This document shows positions 31,100 to 40,762 of a DNA stretch of 64,000 bases, in pieces. Below the pieces are notes generated by a model. It was not told the origin of the DNA and ran no database searches. It saw only the letters and a program-made list of their open reading frames with translations. The stretch comes from Ostrinia nubilalis (lineage: Eukaryota > Arthropoda > Insecta > Lepidoptera > Crambidae): the NCBI RefSeq assembly GCF_963855985.1, contig NC_087096.1, positions 4,092,001-4,156,000 on the forward strand. Direction: 5' to 3'. The position numbers and the translations under genes are program-made. Position 1 is the first letter of the stretch; each line of letters begins with the position of its first letter.

Positions 31100-31243
31100 T
31101 CAGCAAGAGAGAGGGCAGCTGGGCCCCGGTGGGGGACTCGCGGGCCCGCAGCCCCCAGTCGATGGCTGGCATTGGCTGTACGAGTACAGGCAGTAGCCGC
31201 CGCCATGGGGCCCCCCGACAAAACCGCCGTAGTATACCGGCAT
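31100..31243 (-). CDS. Gly/Tyr/Cys/Pro-rich small protein (47 aa), CGP-like
   Basis: Minus strand: ATG in context CAGAATGCC, then MPVYYGGFVGGPHGGGYCLY, SYSQCQPSTGGCGPASPP, PGPSCPLSC and TGA. There is no leader peptide. It is richer in Gly/Tyr and poorer in Cys (five) than its neighbours but shares the Met-Pro start, start context and G-C-G-P motif. A donor at 31080 follows the stop by 20 bases, so the transcript may be spliced into the exon at 30686-30844, either as 3' UTR or in an overlapping frame. Confidence 0.55.
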   Translation of the reverse strand: MPVYYGGFVGGPHGGGYCLYSYSQCQPSTGGCGPASPPPGPSCPLSC

Positions 31244-31459
31244 TCTGGCAAAGCTTGACGAGGAATTTTGAACAAGTCCGAAACAGTGACGTGACGTTGG
31301 GCTAGTGCGGTGTCTCAAACTGTACTGAAAAGAACTTGTCAGCTGTTTTCCAAATTCAAATGATGGTTTGTTTATTCTACAGGTTCTTGTCAAAAAACGA
31401 TAAACAATATAATAGTAACGAAAATACGATAATACCATACCGAATACGTTATGCAATAA

Positions 31460-31989
31460 CGAAAAAATGAATGTTATTTAATAAGGGCAATAAATAAATA
31501 AAAATAATAATATTTTATCTAATATAGTTAATGCCCTAATATTTGCACAATTATTTGCAAACACTATTTGAGCATCTCCACAAACATTTAGACACATTAC
31601 CCAGAGCCGTAAAACTTTATAAAAAAAACATTGTCAGTAAACTGGCATTATTTTTGGCGGTAAAGTGACGGTCATCTTCGGGTCTTCGGCAACTATTTAT
31701 TTTGGTGGCCTTTTTGTTTTCTTTTTTGTGTGTGTTTAAGGCTTGGTATTTCTGCTAAAGTAGGTATTTCGCGCTGTCAAAATCTGCGCGCGCAATTCTT
31801 CGCCGAAGACAGCGCGCCAAAGAGCTCCCGCCACAATTTCCAGCTACATAGTATAGAAATACGCAGTTGGTTAGTTTAGGTCGACTTCCTTCCCTTCAAG
31901 CGTCACACTCACAACACTTTCTAATACAAATCATATCCAAGTGATACAAATTAAAACACCTTACAGACTTTTTGGGAATATATTCTAGA
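31460..31989. other. Intergenic, nothing recognised
   Basis: AT-rich with a short CGCGC-rich patch around 31770-31830. No supported gene. Confidence 0.4.
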
Positions 31990-32150
31990 ATCGAATAAAT
32001 ATGAAATATAACTGCAGAAGTAAACACGGTTCAAAGTGGCCGTGGCGTCGCCTGACCTTCTGGAAGTTCTGCGCCGGCTTAAAGAATTTCAAGATTACGT
32101 CACCCGACCTATCGGTAGGCCCTTGGAAGCTTGAGCTGCTGGAAAAACAT
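31990..32150. other. GC-elevated island with coding-like frames on both strands
   Basis: The + strand from ATG 32001 reads MKYNCRSKHGSKWPWRRLTF, then WKFCAGLKNFKITSPDLS up to a possible donor GTAGGC. The - strand has an acceptor TTTTTCCAG at about 32138, followed by an open frame with GDVILKFFKPAQNFQKVRR. I cannot choose between them, and neither is recognised. Confidence 0.3.
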
Positions 32151-32172
32151 TTTATGATAAGTTACTCTTAGT

Positions 32173-33428
32173 AGCAATTATTTAGAGCTTGGATAATAAA
32201 TTATAGTTGTTGCAATTCACGAAGCTTTGCATGTGGTTAATAACATTAATCAGTACACGCATTAATTTTGTTCAGTCTCTTTGTTTATTAATAAATAAAA
32301 ATATCATACTAAAATTGCAGAAACATATTTGTTTGTATTGGTCTGGGGGTTTTCTTTCTATAATATGTATGACGTATGTACGGGGTTCTGTATCGAAAAT
32401 TATTATGAGCATCACACGCGGTTACCTGCTTACCTCTGTGCACTCATGGGAGTTTAAGCAGAGGTCCCTAGAGTTTGACTTTGAGCTTTGTTTATAGTCA
32501 TTACGAAGCAGACTGATGGGAAACTGCACTGTCTTGAATTCGAAAGGGCAATTTGACGGTGTTAGGGGAATTCTAGGAATAAATACAGAGTCTCCTCATT
32601 GAGATTGAGACATTTCAATTTGAGATTTCACTTGACATTGAACACAATCTGACATGGAGTTTTCAAACACTTGTAAAAATAAAAAGTAATTAAATCAAAG
32701 GCACTAAGTAGTATTGATATCAACTTCGAAGAAAATGACTGCCAAAATTACTTTCTACCCGTTCCACACGTCTTTCATGAATTATATTAAGGAATTGTTA
32801 AGCTAAATTTCAAGTAGATTGAACCAAGGAATCACTTTGTCCCATACAAACTTTGCCCCCTTTTTTCACCCCCTTCATTTCATGACCCCATTTCGGAAAA
32901 TCTTTTCTTATGAGATGCCTACGTCATACAAAGAACACACCTTCCAACTTTCAGGTCTCTACGATATCCGTCAGTCATTTAGGACAAAGCATTTTCATTA
33001 GTTGTCCAATACTCTATCGTTCCAGGTATGTCATTGACAGGAGGGCGCTACTATCTTAATGGGTTATTCATTAGTCCCAACTTTATGCCACTTGACATTT
33101 CAGAATCGTTTGACTTTAGATACCTAAGTGATTTGATATTCGGAGTCTTTTAATGAAATCAAGTTCTGAAATAACTTGAGGTGTTGTACCCGATCAAGCT
33201 TTTCATTGCAGGACAGTTAAATGGTTTTATTATTAGTTTCTTCTCTAAGTCTTAATTTGTCAGAGTAGGTAAAGGCTCCATGAGATCAAAATTTAGCATT
33301 ATAATATAGTTTTTAATTTTTTTCTTGAAATATTTGACGCCTTGTAATCTCTCGTTAATATAGGTCCACACAAATAAATAATGTTTGACTTCGACTTTAA
33401 TAATTATGCTCTTACATAATTATAAATA
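32173..33428. other. Intergenic, nothing recognised
   Basis: AT-rich, no domains, no clear terminal repeats. Confidence 0.4.
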
Positions 33429-33620
33429 AACTAGGTTTCCGCCCGCTGCTTCGCCCGCGTGGAATTTTTCGGTTTTTATAATATAACCTATTACACTCAG
33501 ATATAATGTGGCTTTCTATTGGTGAAAGACTTTTTTAAAATCTGTTCAGTAGATCCCGAGATTACCCCTTACAATTTAACAAATATACAAACACACAAAC
33601 TTTACCTCTTTATAATATTA
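33429..33620 (-). mobile_element. Helitron-related fragment, reversed
   Basis: The left side AACTAGGTTTCCGCCCGC and the GCTTCGCCCGCGTGGAA block are the reversed 3' end. TATAATATTAG at the right is the reversed 5' end. It is a diverged member of the same group as the copies nearby. Confidence 0.6.
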
Positions 33621-33675
33621 GATATAGATAGGTAATTTGAAACCCTATTTTGTTTTATTCTTTTTTTTATTTTAA

Positions 33676-33750
33676 ATATTTCACAATCCAAACTAATATT
33701 TACTGTAAGTAAATGCTAAATAGTAAATATTAGTTTGGATTGTGAAATAT
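33676..33750. repeat. Perfect 29-bp inverted repeat (hairpin, 17-nt loop)
   Basis: The arms 33676-33704 and 33722-33750 are exact complements (core TTTCACAATCCAAACTAATA). The right arm ends where the Helitron at 33749 starts. Confidence 0.85.
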
Positions 33751-34105
33751 CCTACTAATATTATAAAGGCGAAAGTTTGGGTGTCTAGATGTCATGATGT
33801 CTGGATGTTTGTTACTCTTTCACGCAAAAACTACTGAACGGATTTTGTTGAAACTTCACAGTATTATTGTTTATAACCCAGATTAACATTATGACGATAT
33901 GTGGCAAATAAATTTCAATAAATAAATAAGACGTGTCTAAAAAGCGCCATCTATCGTCATTGGTTAAAATCTACAGCACTGGACAAACTACGGTATGACG
34001 TTCGTAAATATTCATTCGGGGGAAGCCGTGAAACGCCATCTATCAACAACGAAGTAAAACATCATATCTAACGGGGGTAAAACGAAGTCGCGGGCTGCCG
34101 CTAGT
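33749..34105 (+). mobile_element. Lep1-like Helitron, long subtype
   Basis: Begins ATCCTACTAATATTATAAA, ends GCCGCTAGT. The 3' half (GACGTGTCTAAAAAGCGCC, CGCCATCTATCAAC) is shared with the copy at 52758-53141 and differs from the short subtype at 44309 and 46445. No coding capacity and no target duplication, as expected for Helitrons. Confidence 0.8.
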
Positions 34106-34620
34106 TTATAATAGGTAGCTTTCCCTCCGCAACCTTATTGGTATTCCATGTATGTGTCTTTTAACTGATTTCTGTTAAACATTTCATGTAAAATTTGTCC
34201 AGTTATAACTCTATTTACATCTGCATCTGTAAGCAAGGATTCATGTTCTCCAGCCCAGATGCCGAGTACAGAATCGTCTTTCAGTGACGTGCAGCTGCCC
34301 CTATATTTGACCTAATTTTTATTATTTATTTGTGTCATTGTGCTCTTCTAAAGAGTGTAAGACGATTATATGTAGGTACTATAAAAATGTAATTTTAACT
34401 CATTGGTTTTGTCTCATATTTGAGGAATGTACTATGTATCATGAGTAGGGTCTTAGTTTAAAAGGATGCCAACGATTTAAATTTCAATAGGTAGACAAAA
34501 TTCATAATTCCTAATTATCAAAAATTTTAGCTTTCACCAGTAACACTGATGTTATTATACTGTGACTCATCAAAGTCATCATTGTCAAAAATATTGACAA
34601 ATCGCGAACTGTCACGACCA
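34106..34620. other. Intergenic, nothing recognised
   Basis: AT-rich sequence before the LINE. It includes the LINE target site at its right border. Confidence 0.4.
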
Positions 34621-34831
34621 AAATACTGACACGAAAAGCGCGGGAAACGTTGAACGCGACGGGCGTCTTTTTTGGTTCAAAAGTTTTGTAAATTTGTTTT
34701 AGCATATAAATAGATCAGTATTGTATAGTGTTCTTGTAAATTTATTGTTTTGTGTATATATTTTATGTAGATAGTGTTTAAATCTTGCTGTACTACCGGT
34801 GAGTCTATTTATTTAATTACTTGGAGCCGCA

Positions 34832-36328
34832 ATGAACGACCCGCCCGATCCGGGCGGTTCTCTGCCGCCCGATGAAATTTCCCTTGATGCTAGTAATGTT
34901 CCACCGGCGGGTCATTTCGTTACGGTTACATCTAACCATGGTTGGGAATCCGATAATTCCACATCGGGTTCAACAGCTTGCCCTCGCAAGCGTAGCCGTA
35001 ATAAGAAAAGTCGTAAACATCAGGCTAAAATTGAACGTAGACTTCTTGCTAAAAATATGACAGAAGAATCTACTGATATGGATCACCAAGATGTTCCACA
35101 GACACAGCATAAGGTCATTGCACCTGCAACTAGTATCTCTGACTTGCCTCCGTCCAACCCTACTCCAATTGCTCGTAATCTGTATAATGAATCAGACAGT
35201 GCGCCCTACGTAGTCCATGTTCAGAAGATCGAAACTAGCCCAAATGAAGGTCCGTCAATGCACGCACTCTCATTTGGGAAATTCCTGAAACAGAATTCCT
35301 TTCAATGTATAGTTAATGGTAGTGTAAAGCAAATTGGCCGGAACAAAATTTCGATTTCATTCTCGAACTTCAACCATGCGAACCTGTTTTTAACTCACAA
35401 TAGTTTAGTGACCAAAAACTACAAAGCCTTCATTCCCTCCTTTAATGTTACAAGGATGGGCCTTGTGAGAAGTATACCAGCGGATTGGTCACCGGAGGAA
35501 ATAATTGAAAACATTACAGTACCAGATGATTGTGGTAAAATTATAAAAGTTAGGCGGCTGAATTACAAAGTCTTTGTGGATGGTGCTCCTATTTGGAAAC
35601 CATCTCAATCCATTGTATTAACTTTTGATGGACAAGTATTACCTAAGCGCATATTTATGTGTTATAATGCCTTACCTGTAGAGCTTTACATTTTTCCCAC
35701 TATCCAGTGTTATAATTGTTGCCGTTTTGGACACACAAAAGTTCAATGTCGTTCCAAAGCAAGATGCTTTAAGTGTAGCCAAGGTCATGCTGGCGACACA
35801 TGCCAAACTGACGAAATTAAAGCATCATGCTGTTTGTGTTCTGGGTTCCACTATGCCACAAGTAAATCCTGCCCTGAATTTCTAAGACAGAAAAACATAA
35901 AAACTTCTATGGCTAATAACTCCATGTCATATGCAGAAGCCTCAAAAATTCATCCACCAGTATCCAAGTCTTATGCAGACATAGTTACAGCAAAATCGAA
36001 TTCCCAAATAGTACAGGATAAGTCTCCTAATCTTGTTTCATCCTACAAAAAAACGGTATACAAAACTCCTCGTTCCACTCCCACATTAGGCAAAAGCTAT
36101 GACCGTGAAGCACATGAGGCTATCATTAGGGAAAACTTAATTCCTTCCCCATCTAATGGTTGTGCTATTAATACCGAATTTCATAATAAAGAATCACCAG
36201 TATCTCTACCTGAATTAATACTTGCTCTTATTAATATTGTTTCTAAGTCAAATTCTAGTTCACCGTCCCACGCTGCCTATATAATTGATAAGTGTATGAG
36301 AGTCATTCAAGATGGCGATGCAAGCTAA
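34832..36328 (+). CDS. LINE ORF1 (Gag-like zinc-knuckle protein, 498 aa)
   Basis: Nucleic-acid chaperone type ORF1 of a LINE. The N-terminus is Pro/acidic then basic (RKRSRNKKSRKH). A central RRM-like segment precedes three Cys/His knuckles at about residues 293-350: CYNCCRFGHTKVQC, CFKCSQGHAGDTC and a CLC...H...C form. The C-terminal part is Ser-rich. Stop TAA at 36326-36328 lies inside the start of ORF2, with a 17-base overlap in another frame, so ORF2 is probably made by reinitiation. Confidence 0.92.
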   Translation: MNDPPDPGGSLPPDEISLDASNVPPAGHFVTVTSNHGWESDNSTSGSTACPRKRSRNKKSRKHQAKIERRLLAKNMTEESTDMDHQDVPQTQHKVIAPATSISDLPPSNPTPIARNLYNESDSAPYVVHVQKIETSPNEGPSMHALSFGKFLKQNSFQCIVNGSVKQIGRNKISISFSNFNHANLFLTHNSLVTKNYKAFIPSFNVTRMGLVRSIPADWSPEEIIENITVPDDCGKIIKVRRLNYKVFVDGAPIWKPSQSIVLTFDGQVLPKRIFMCYNALPVELYIFPTIQCYNCCRFGHTKVQCRSKARCFKCSQGHAGDTCQTDEIKASCCLCSGFHYATSKSCPEFLRQKNIKTSMANNSMSYAEASKIHPPVSKSYADIVTAKSNSQIVQDKSPNLVSSYKKTVYKTPRSTPTLGKSYDREAHEAIIRENLIPSPSNGCAINTEFHNKESPVSLPELILALINIVSKSNSSSPSHAAYIIDKCMRVIQDGDAS

Positions 36329-39300
36329 GCTGCTACAGTGGAACTGTCGCAGCATAGTTAGTAAAAAAAGTGAAATTATATACTTGCTAAACAAATATAA
36401 GCCATTTGTCTTTGCTTTAGCAGAGACATGGCTCAAACCCATGCAAAATTTTAAAGTGCATGGATATACCTCTGTCAGAGATGACAGACCTGATGGGTAT
36501 GGTGGTACTGCACTTTTAGTTAAAAGCTCAGTGCCATTTTCTATTATCTCACTACCTTCCCATTCTGTAAATATGTCAATTGTAGCTATAAGTGTGTATA
36601 ATATCTGTATAGTTTCATTGTACATTCCTCATCCATCTGTAGATATTTCTGAAGTAATTAACCGGTTATTCTCCCTTCTCCCTAGACCTTTCCTAGTATT
36701 AGGAGATTTTAACTCCCACCACCAATCTTGGGGTAGCTCGCTAACTAATAGTTTTGGTGAAGATTTTATTGAAATGTTTGATGCACATAACCTTTGTATT
36801 TTAAATACAGGAGCACCCACCCGTCGTTCTCAACCTGGTCAAAACAATAGTGTTGTTGACCTATCAATTTGCACCCCTAGCCTGGCTTCTACACTATCCT
36901 GGGAAACATTACAGTCAACTTTCGGCAGTGACCATTTTCCGATCATTATCTCTTTTCCATCCATAAGGTCAACAAACTCTAGCCACTGTTCTCGGCTCAG
37001 ATACTCCATCCCTAGTAAATCAGTTACTCAGTGGAACCAGTACAGGAGTTGTGTTGAAAGAAGAGCATCATTACTTCCAGTTTTCGATTCAAATAACCTT
37101 AGTTCTTGTGCTGCTGCTTTGGCTAATATTTTAGTAGATGCCGCTAATGAAATTTTTCCTAAAAAGACTACCCCTACAAAAATACCTTCCCCCCCTTGGT
37201 GGGATAAAGACTGCACTATAGCTATCAAAAATCGTAAAGAGGCCGAAATAAACTATAAAAATAATATGAATGAAGATAATTATAATATACTCTTAGAAAT
37301 TACAGCTGATACGCGAAAACTGTTTAAAATGAAGAAGTTCGATGGATGGAGGAAGTTTTGTGATTCTATTTCACCAAACACTCCTCCGACCTTAGTGTGG
37401 CGCAATATTAAAAGATTTAGATCAGCTATGACAGACTCTTCTTTCAGCACAGTTCCTGTATCTCTAGCGGACGAGTTTCTTGATAAGTTAGCCCCACCCT
37501 GGGTACCAGAAAACATTAGCCTTTTTCCATATTCTTCGCAAGAATTGATTGGTCTAAATTCTCCCTTCACTATAACTGAGCTCAAAGGCGCTATTGCTAA
37601 CGCCAAAGACTCTGCTCCTGGAGCAGATGGGATTTCTTATGCATTTTTAGCCAACATTTCCAATAGCATCCTTTGTTATTATTTATCCATCATCAATGAC
37701 ATATTGTTGACAGGTGACATTCCTCCATCTTGGAAATCACAGATTGTATTACCGATTCTGAAACCAGGCAAACCTTCTTCCGACATTTCTTCATACCGTC
37801 CAATATCGTTATCGTCGGTGCTACTTAAATTAGCAGAACGTCTGATTAAAAATCGCCTAGAATGGTATATTGAAAGTAAAAGCCTGTTAGCCAATAGCCA
37901 ATATGGTTTCAGAAAAGGGAAATCCACATTAGATAGTATTAGTATATTTGTATCTGATATTCGGTATTCCCTTACGTTAAATGAGTCTCCCATAGCGGTG
38001 TTCCTAGACATAAATTCTGCATATGATAATGTTCTTTTATCTGTTTTAAAAACTAAGTTAAATGCGTTAAAAGTGCCCCATTTGCTATGTAATTTTATTT
38101 TAAAGATTTTATCTCAGCGGTGTTTAATACTTCCGGTCGCCGACTCAGAAACAAAGCGCTCAGTGTGGAGAGGATTACCTCAAGGGTCTGTGTTAAGCCC
38201 CCTTCTATATAATATATACACGTATGATCTAGCTTCATCTTTAGGCAATAATATAAAAATACTTCAGTACGCAGACGACTTATTACTTTATCAATCTAGC
38301 CCGTCTGTAGGGCAAACTCAAAACCTATTACAGAACTCTCTTAATCTGCTTAAAATCTGGATGGATGAAAATGGTATGAATTTATCAGTAGCTAAAAGCG
38401 CTGTAGTTATTTTTTCTCGTATGCGCAATCCTACTCCTTTTCAGTTGTACTATGTTAATAATGTTATTCCTATTCTCAATGAATACAAGTTTCTAGGTGT
38501 AATCCTTGATTCAAAACTTACCGGAGTTCCTCATTGTAACTTTGTTTCCAACAAGTGTGAAAAACTTCTTAATATGCTAAGATGCCTTTCAGGCGTCTGG
38601 TGGGGAGCTCATCCTTTTTCAATGAAATTGATATATAACGCATTAATTAGGAGTATATTAGATTATGGCACATTTCTATTGGAACCTGCAAATGTTTCAG
38701 CTTTTAAAAAGCTGGATTTAATCCAAAATAAGGCTTTAAGAATTATTACGGGTGCGATGAGGTCTAGCCCGATAAATGCTCTTCAGGTTGAAACCTGTGA
38801 GCCCCCACTCCATCTAAGAAGACAGTATCTATCTGACAGATTTATTTTCAGAGTTATTCAGTTAAATAACCATCCTCTTATATCCAATCTCCAGGCTCTC
38901 CAAGAGGTATCCTCTGATAGTTATTGGTCTCATAAGTCTTTGCCCTGTATATTAATTAGTTACCAAAAGTTCTTGTCCCTCACTTCTCCTACTCATTGCT
39001 CTAATCTTCTTCCTCTGTTTTCCAATTCATATGAAGTCTTAACCTTTTCCCCGGTAATTCATTACAACCTTTTTGATAAGTTAGACCCTTACATTAAGGA
39101 TAATTTTAGGTTTATTACTGATACACAATTTAATGATTATCACCATATTTTTTCAGACGCTTCTAAACATTCCGATTCTGGCTGTGTAGGCGTGGGTGTA
39201 TTTCACTCGCAATCTAAAATAGTTCAAAAAGTGAAGCTTCCTCCTGAGTCTTCGGTATTCACAGGGGAATGTTTTGGCTTGTTTAAGGCAGTAGAATATA

Positions 39301-40010
39301 TTCGTGTAATGAAATTGAAAAGAGCCATTATTTTCACAGATTCGTTAAGTGCCCTTCAGGCATTGGAAAAATTTCCATTCCATCGTAAAACTCCATATCC
39401 TATTATTTTTGATACAAGAAAGATTGCCTTTGAATGTTCACTGAAGGGATATTCAATTCAATTTGCTTGGGTTCCGGGTCATCGCGGAATTTTAGGAAAT
39501 GAAACTGCAGACCGCGTCGCTAATGAAGCTATATACTGTGGTGACATGTTTCCATTTAAAAACTATAGTCACGATTTGTTAAATTTACCAAAAGCTTACC
39601 TATATGATACATGGACCAGTTTATGGCAATGGTCGAGTCTGTCTAAAGGTAAATTGTATTCACTTATTCAGCCTCAAATTCCGCGCAAACCTTGGTTTTT
39701 TAAATCTAAGTTTGGTAAAAATGTTACCTCAATGTTAATCCGAATGAGGTTAGGTCATGTCTGCACTCCGGTGCATCTGGCCAGACTTCATATTTTAAAT
39801 AATTCATTATGCGAGTGTGGGTTGGACGAAGGTGATCTGAACCATATTTTCTTTTCATGTCCTCTTATCAACCGTGATTCCTTTATAAATAATCTCATTT
39901 CCCATAAAATTCCTTTCCCTACCACCATATTAGCATTACTTAGTCTTAATGATGTAAATATTCATAAATTCATCTGTGATTTTATCAATGTAAATAACTT
40001 AAAAGTTTGA
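36312..40010 (+). CDS. LINE ORF2: endonuclease, reverse transcriptase, RNase H (1232 aa)
   Basis: APE-type endonuclease in residues 1-230 (LLQWNCRS, AETWLK, GDFNSHH, SDHFPI). Reverse transcriptase covers about 440-720, with FLDINSAYDNV, GLPQGSVLSPLLYNIY and YADD near 653. RNase H begins near 948 with FSDASKHSDSG, and continues with ECFGLFKAVEYI, FTDSLSAL and WVPGHRGILGNETAD. A Cys/His motif CECGLDEGDLNHIFFSC sits near 1167. Length and domain order are complete and there is no internal stop. It carries out target-primed reverse transcription of the element's own RNA. Confidence 0.95.
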   Translation: MAMQAKLLQWNCRSIVSKKSEIIYLLNKYKPFVFALAETWLKPMQNFKVHGYTSVRDDRPDGYGGTALLVKSSVPFSIISLPSHSVNMSIVAISVYNICIVSLYIPHPSVDISEVINRLFSLLPRPFLVLGDFNSHHQSWGSSLTNSFGEDFIEMFDAHNLCILNTGAPTRRSQPGQNNSVVDLSICTPSLASTLSWETLQSTFGSDHFPIIISFPSIRSTNSSHCSRLRYSIPSKSVTQWNQYRSCVERRASLLPVFDSNNLSSCAAALANILVDAANEIFPKKTTPTKIPSPPWWDKDCTIAIKNRKEAEINYKNNMNEDNYNILLEITADTRKLFKMKKFDGWRKFCDSISPNTPPTLVWRNIKRFRSAMTDSSFSTVPVSLADEFLDKLAPPWVPENISLFPYSSQELIGLNSPFTITELKGAIANAKDSAPGADGISYAFLANISNSILCYYLSIINDILLTGDIPPSWKSQIVLPILKPGKPSSDISSYRPISLSSVLLKLAERLIKNRLEWYIESKSLLANSQYGFRKGKSTLDSISIFVSDIRYSLTLNESPIAVFLDINSAYDNVLLSVLKTKLNALKVPHLLCNFILKILSQRCLILPVADSETKRSVWRGLPQGSVLSPLLYNIYTYDLASSLGNNIKILQYADDLLLYQSSPSVGQTQNLLQNSLNLLKIWMDENGMNLSVAKSAVVIFSRMRNPTPFQLYYVNNVIPILNEYKFLGVILDSKLTGVPHCNFVSNKCEKLLNMLRCLSGVWWGAHPFSMKLIYNALIRSILDYGTFLLEPANVSAFKKLDLIQNKALRIITGAMRSSPINALQVETCEPPLHLRRQYLSDRFIFRVIQLNNHPLISNLQALQEVSSDSYWSHKSLPCILISYQKFLSLTSPTHCSNLLPLFSNSYEVLTFSPVIHYNLFDKLDPYIKDNFRFITDTQFNDYHHIFSDASKHSDSGCVGVGVFHSQSKIVQKVKLPPESSVFTGECFGLFKAVEYIRVMKLKRAIIFTDSLSALQALEKFPFHRKTPYPIIFDTRKIAFECSLKGYSIQFAWVPGHRGILGNETADRVANEAIYCGDMFPFKNYSHDLLNLPKAYLYDTWTSLWQWSSLSKGKLYSLIQPQIPRKPWFFKSKFGKNVTSMLIRMRLGHVCTPVHLARLHILNNSLCECGLDEGDLNHIFFSCPLINRDSFINNLISHKIPFPTTILALLSLNDVNIHKFICDFINVNNLKV

Positions 40011-40219
40011 TTGTTTTTTTATGTACAATTAACCATTGTACATAAAAAAAACTGTATAATACTTATGTCCTAAACTTAAGTTTATGTAAATATCTCTGTA
40101 TTTTTATACTATAATTTAATATCTAATCTTTTAATTTACTTTCCTGATCTATCCTTTTTCCAAATTCCGATTTCCGTTCCTTGTTTTCCTAATTTCACGT
40201 TTCCTCGTTTTATGGGGGG

Positions 40220-40277
40220 AAAAAAAAAAAAAAAAAAAAAAAAACTTGATATTGGCAAATGCGCAAGCCGCGCGAGC

Positions 40278-40306
<29 letters not shown>
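40220..40306 (+). repeat. Two poly(A) tracts enclosing 36 bp of non-element sequence (3' transduction)
   Basis: A run of A at 40220-40244 follows GGGGGG. Then come 36 bases (40245-40280, CTTGATATTGGC...GAGCCAT) and a second A run of about 29 ending at the target duplication. Read-through of the first poly(A) at the donor locus explains this. Confidence 0.8.
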
Positions 40307-40312
<6 letters not shown>

Positions 40313-40319
40313 TGACACG

Positions 40320-40762
40320 CGTCCGTCCTCCGTAAGCGCCACCGCGCGACTGATTGAGATTGTCCAAGCCGTCATGGGCGATTTTTTCCACATTTTTTAA
40401 CATAGTAACTAAATAAGAGCCAATATAAAAATTTCATCCGTTAAAAGCCCTCAAGTTATTTCTGAACTTTAGTTTAGTAAAAGATTCAGAATCTCAAATC
40501 GCTTATTTAAAAAATAAAACCATAAATAGAAAACGAATAGAGGTAACTTTGGGAATTTATTCTATCGAGTCAACTTCATCAAATCGTGTTTCCATCCGTT
40601 AATAGCCCTAGAAAATATCCTCAACTATGCCCAAATAAAATCTTAGCCTTTAATTTTACTGTTTAGTACCTCAAAAATGAAAAATGAAAACCTCATTTTC
40701 GCCATTTTCACTGCTACCCGGCCTTAACCTATTATATTTTTTCAATATGATAACTACACACC
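40320..40762. other. Intergenic, nothing recognised
   Basis: AT-rich except for a CpG-containing patch just after the LINE target site. Confidence 0.4.

Larger units (their letters stand above)
34634..40306 (+). mobile_element. Full-length non-LTR retrotransposon (LINE, I/Nimb-like) with 13-bp target duplications
   Basis: AAATACTGACACG lies directly before (34621-34633) and directly after (40307-40319) the element. There is a 198-bp 5' UTR, two overlapping intact ORFs, a ~210-bp 3' UTR and poly(A). An RNase H domain and zinc knuckles in ORF1 fit the I/Nimb/R1-type groups; the exact clade is inferred. Both ORFs are open, so it may be active. Confidence 0.93.

Noticed and set aside
36260..38011. 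Minus-strand ORFs in the LINE
   Set aside because: Shadows of ORF2; no start context or domain.
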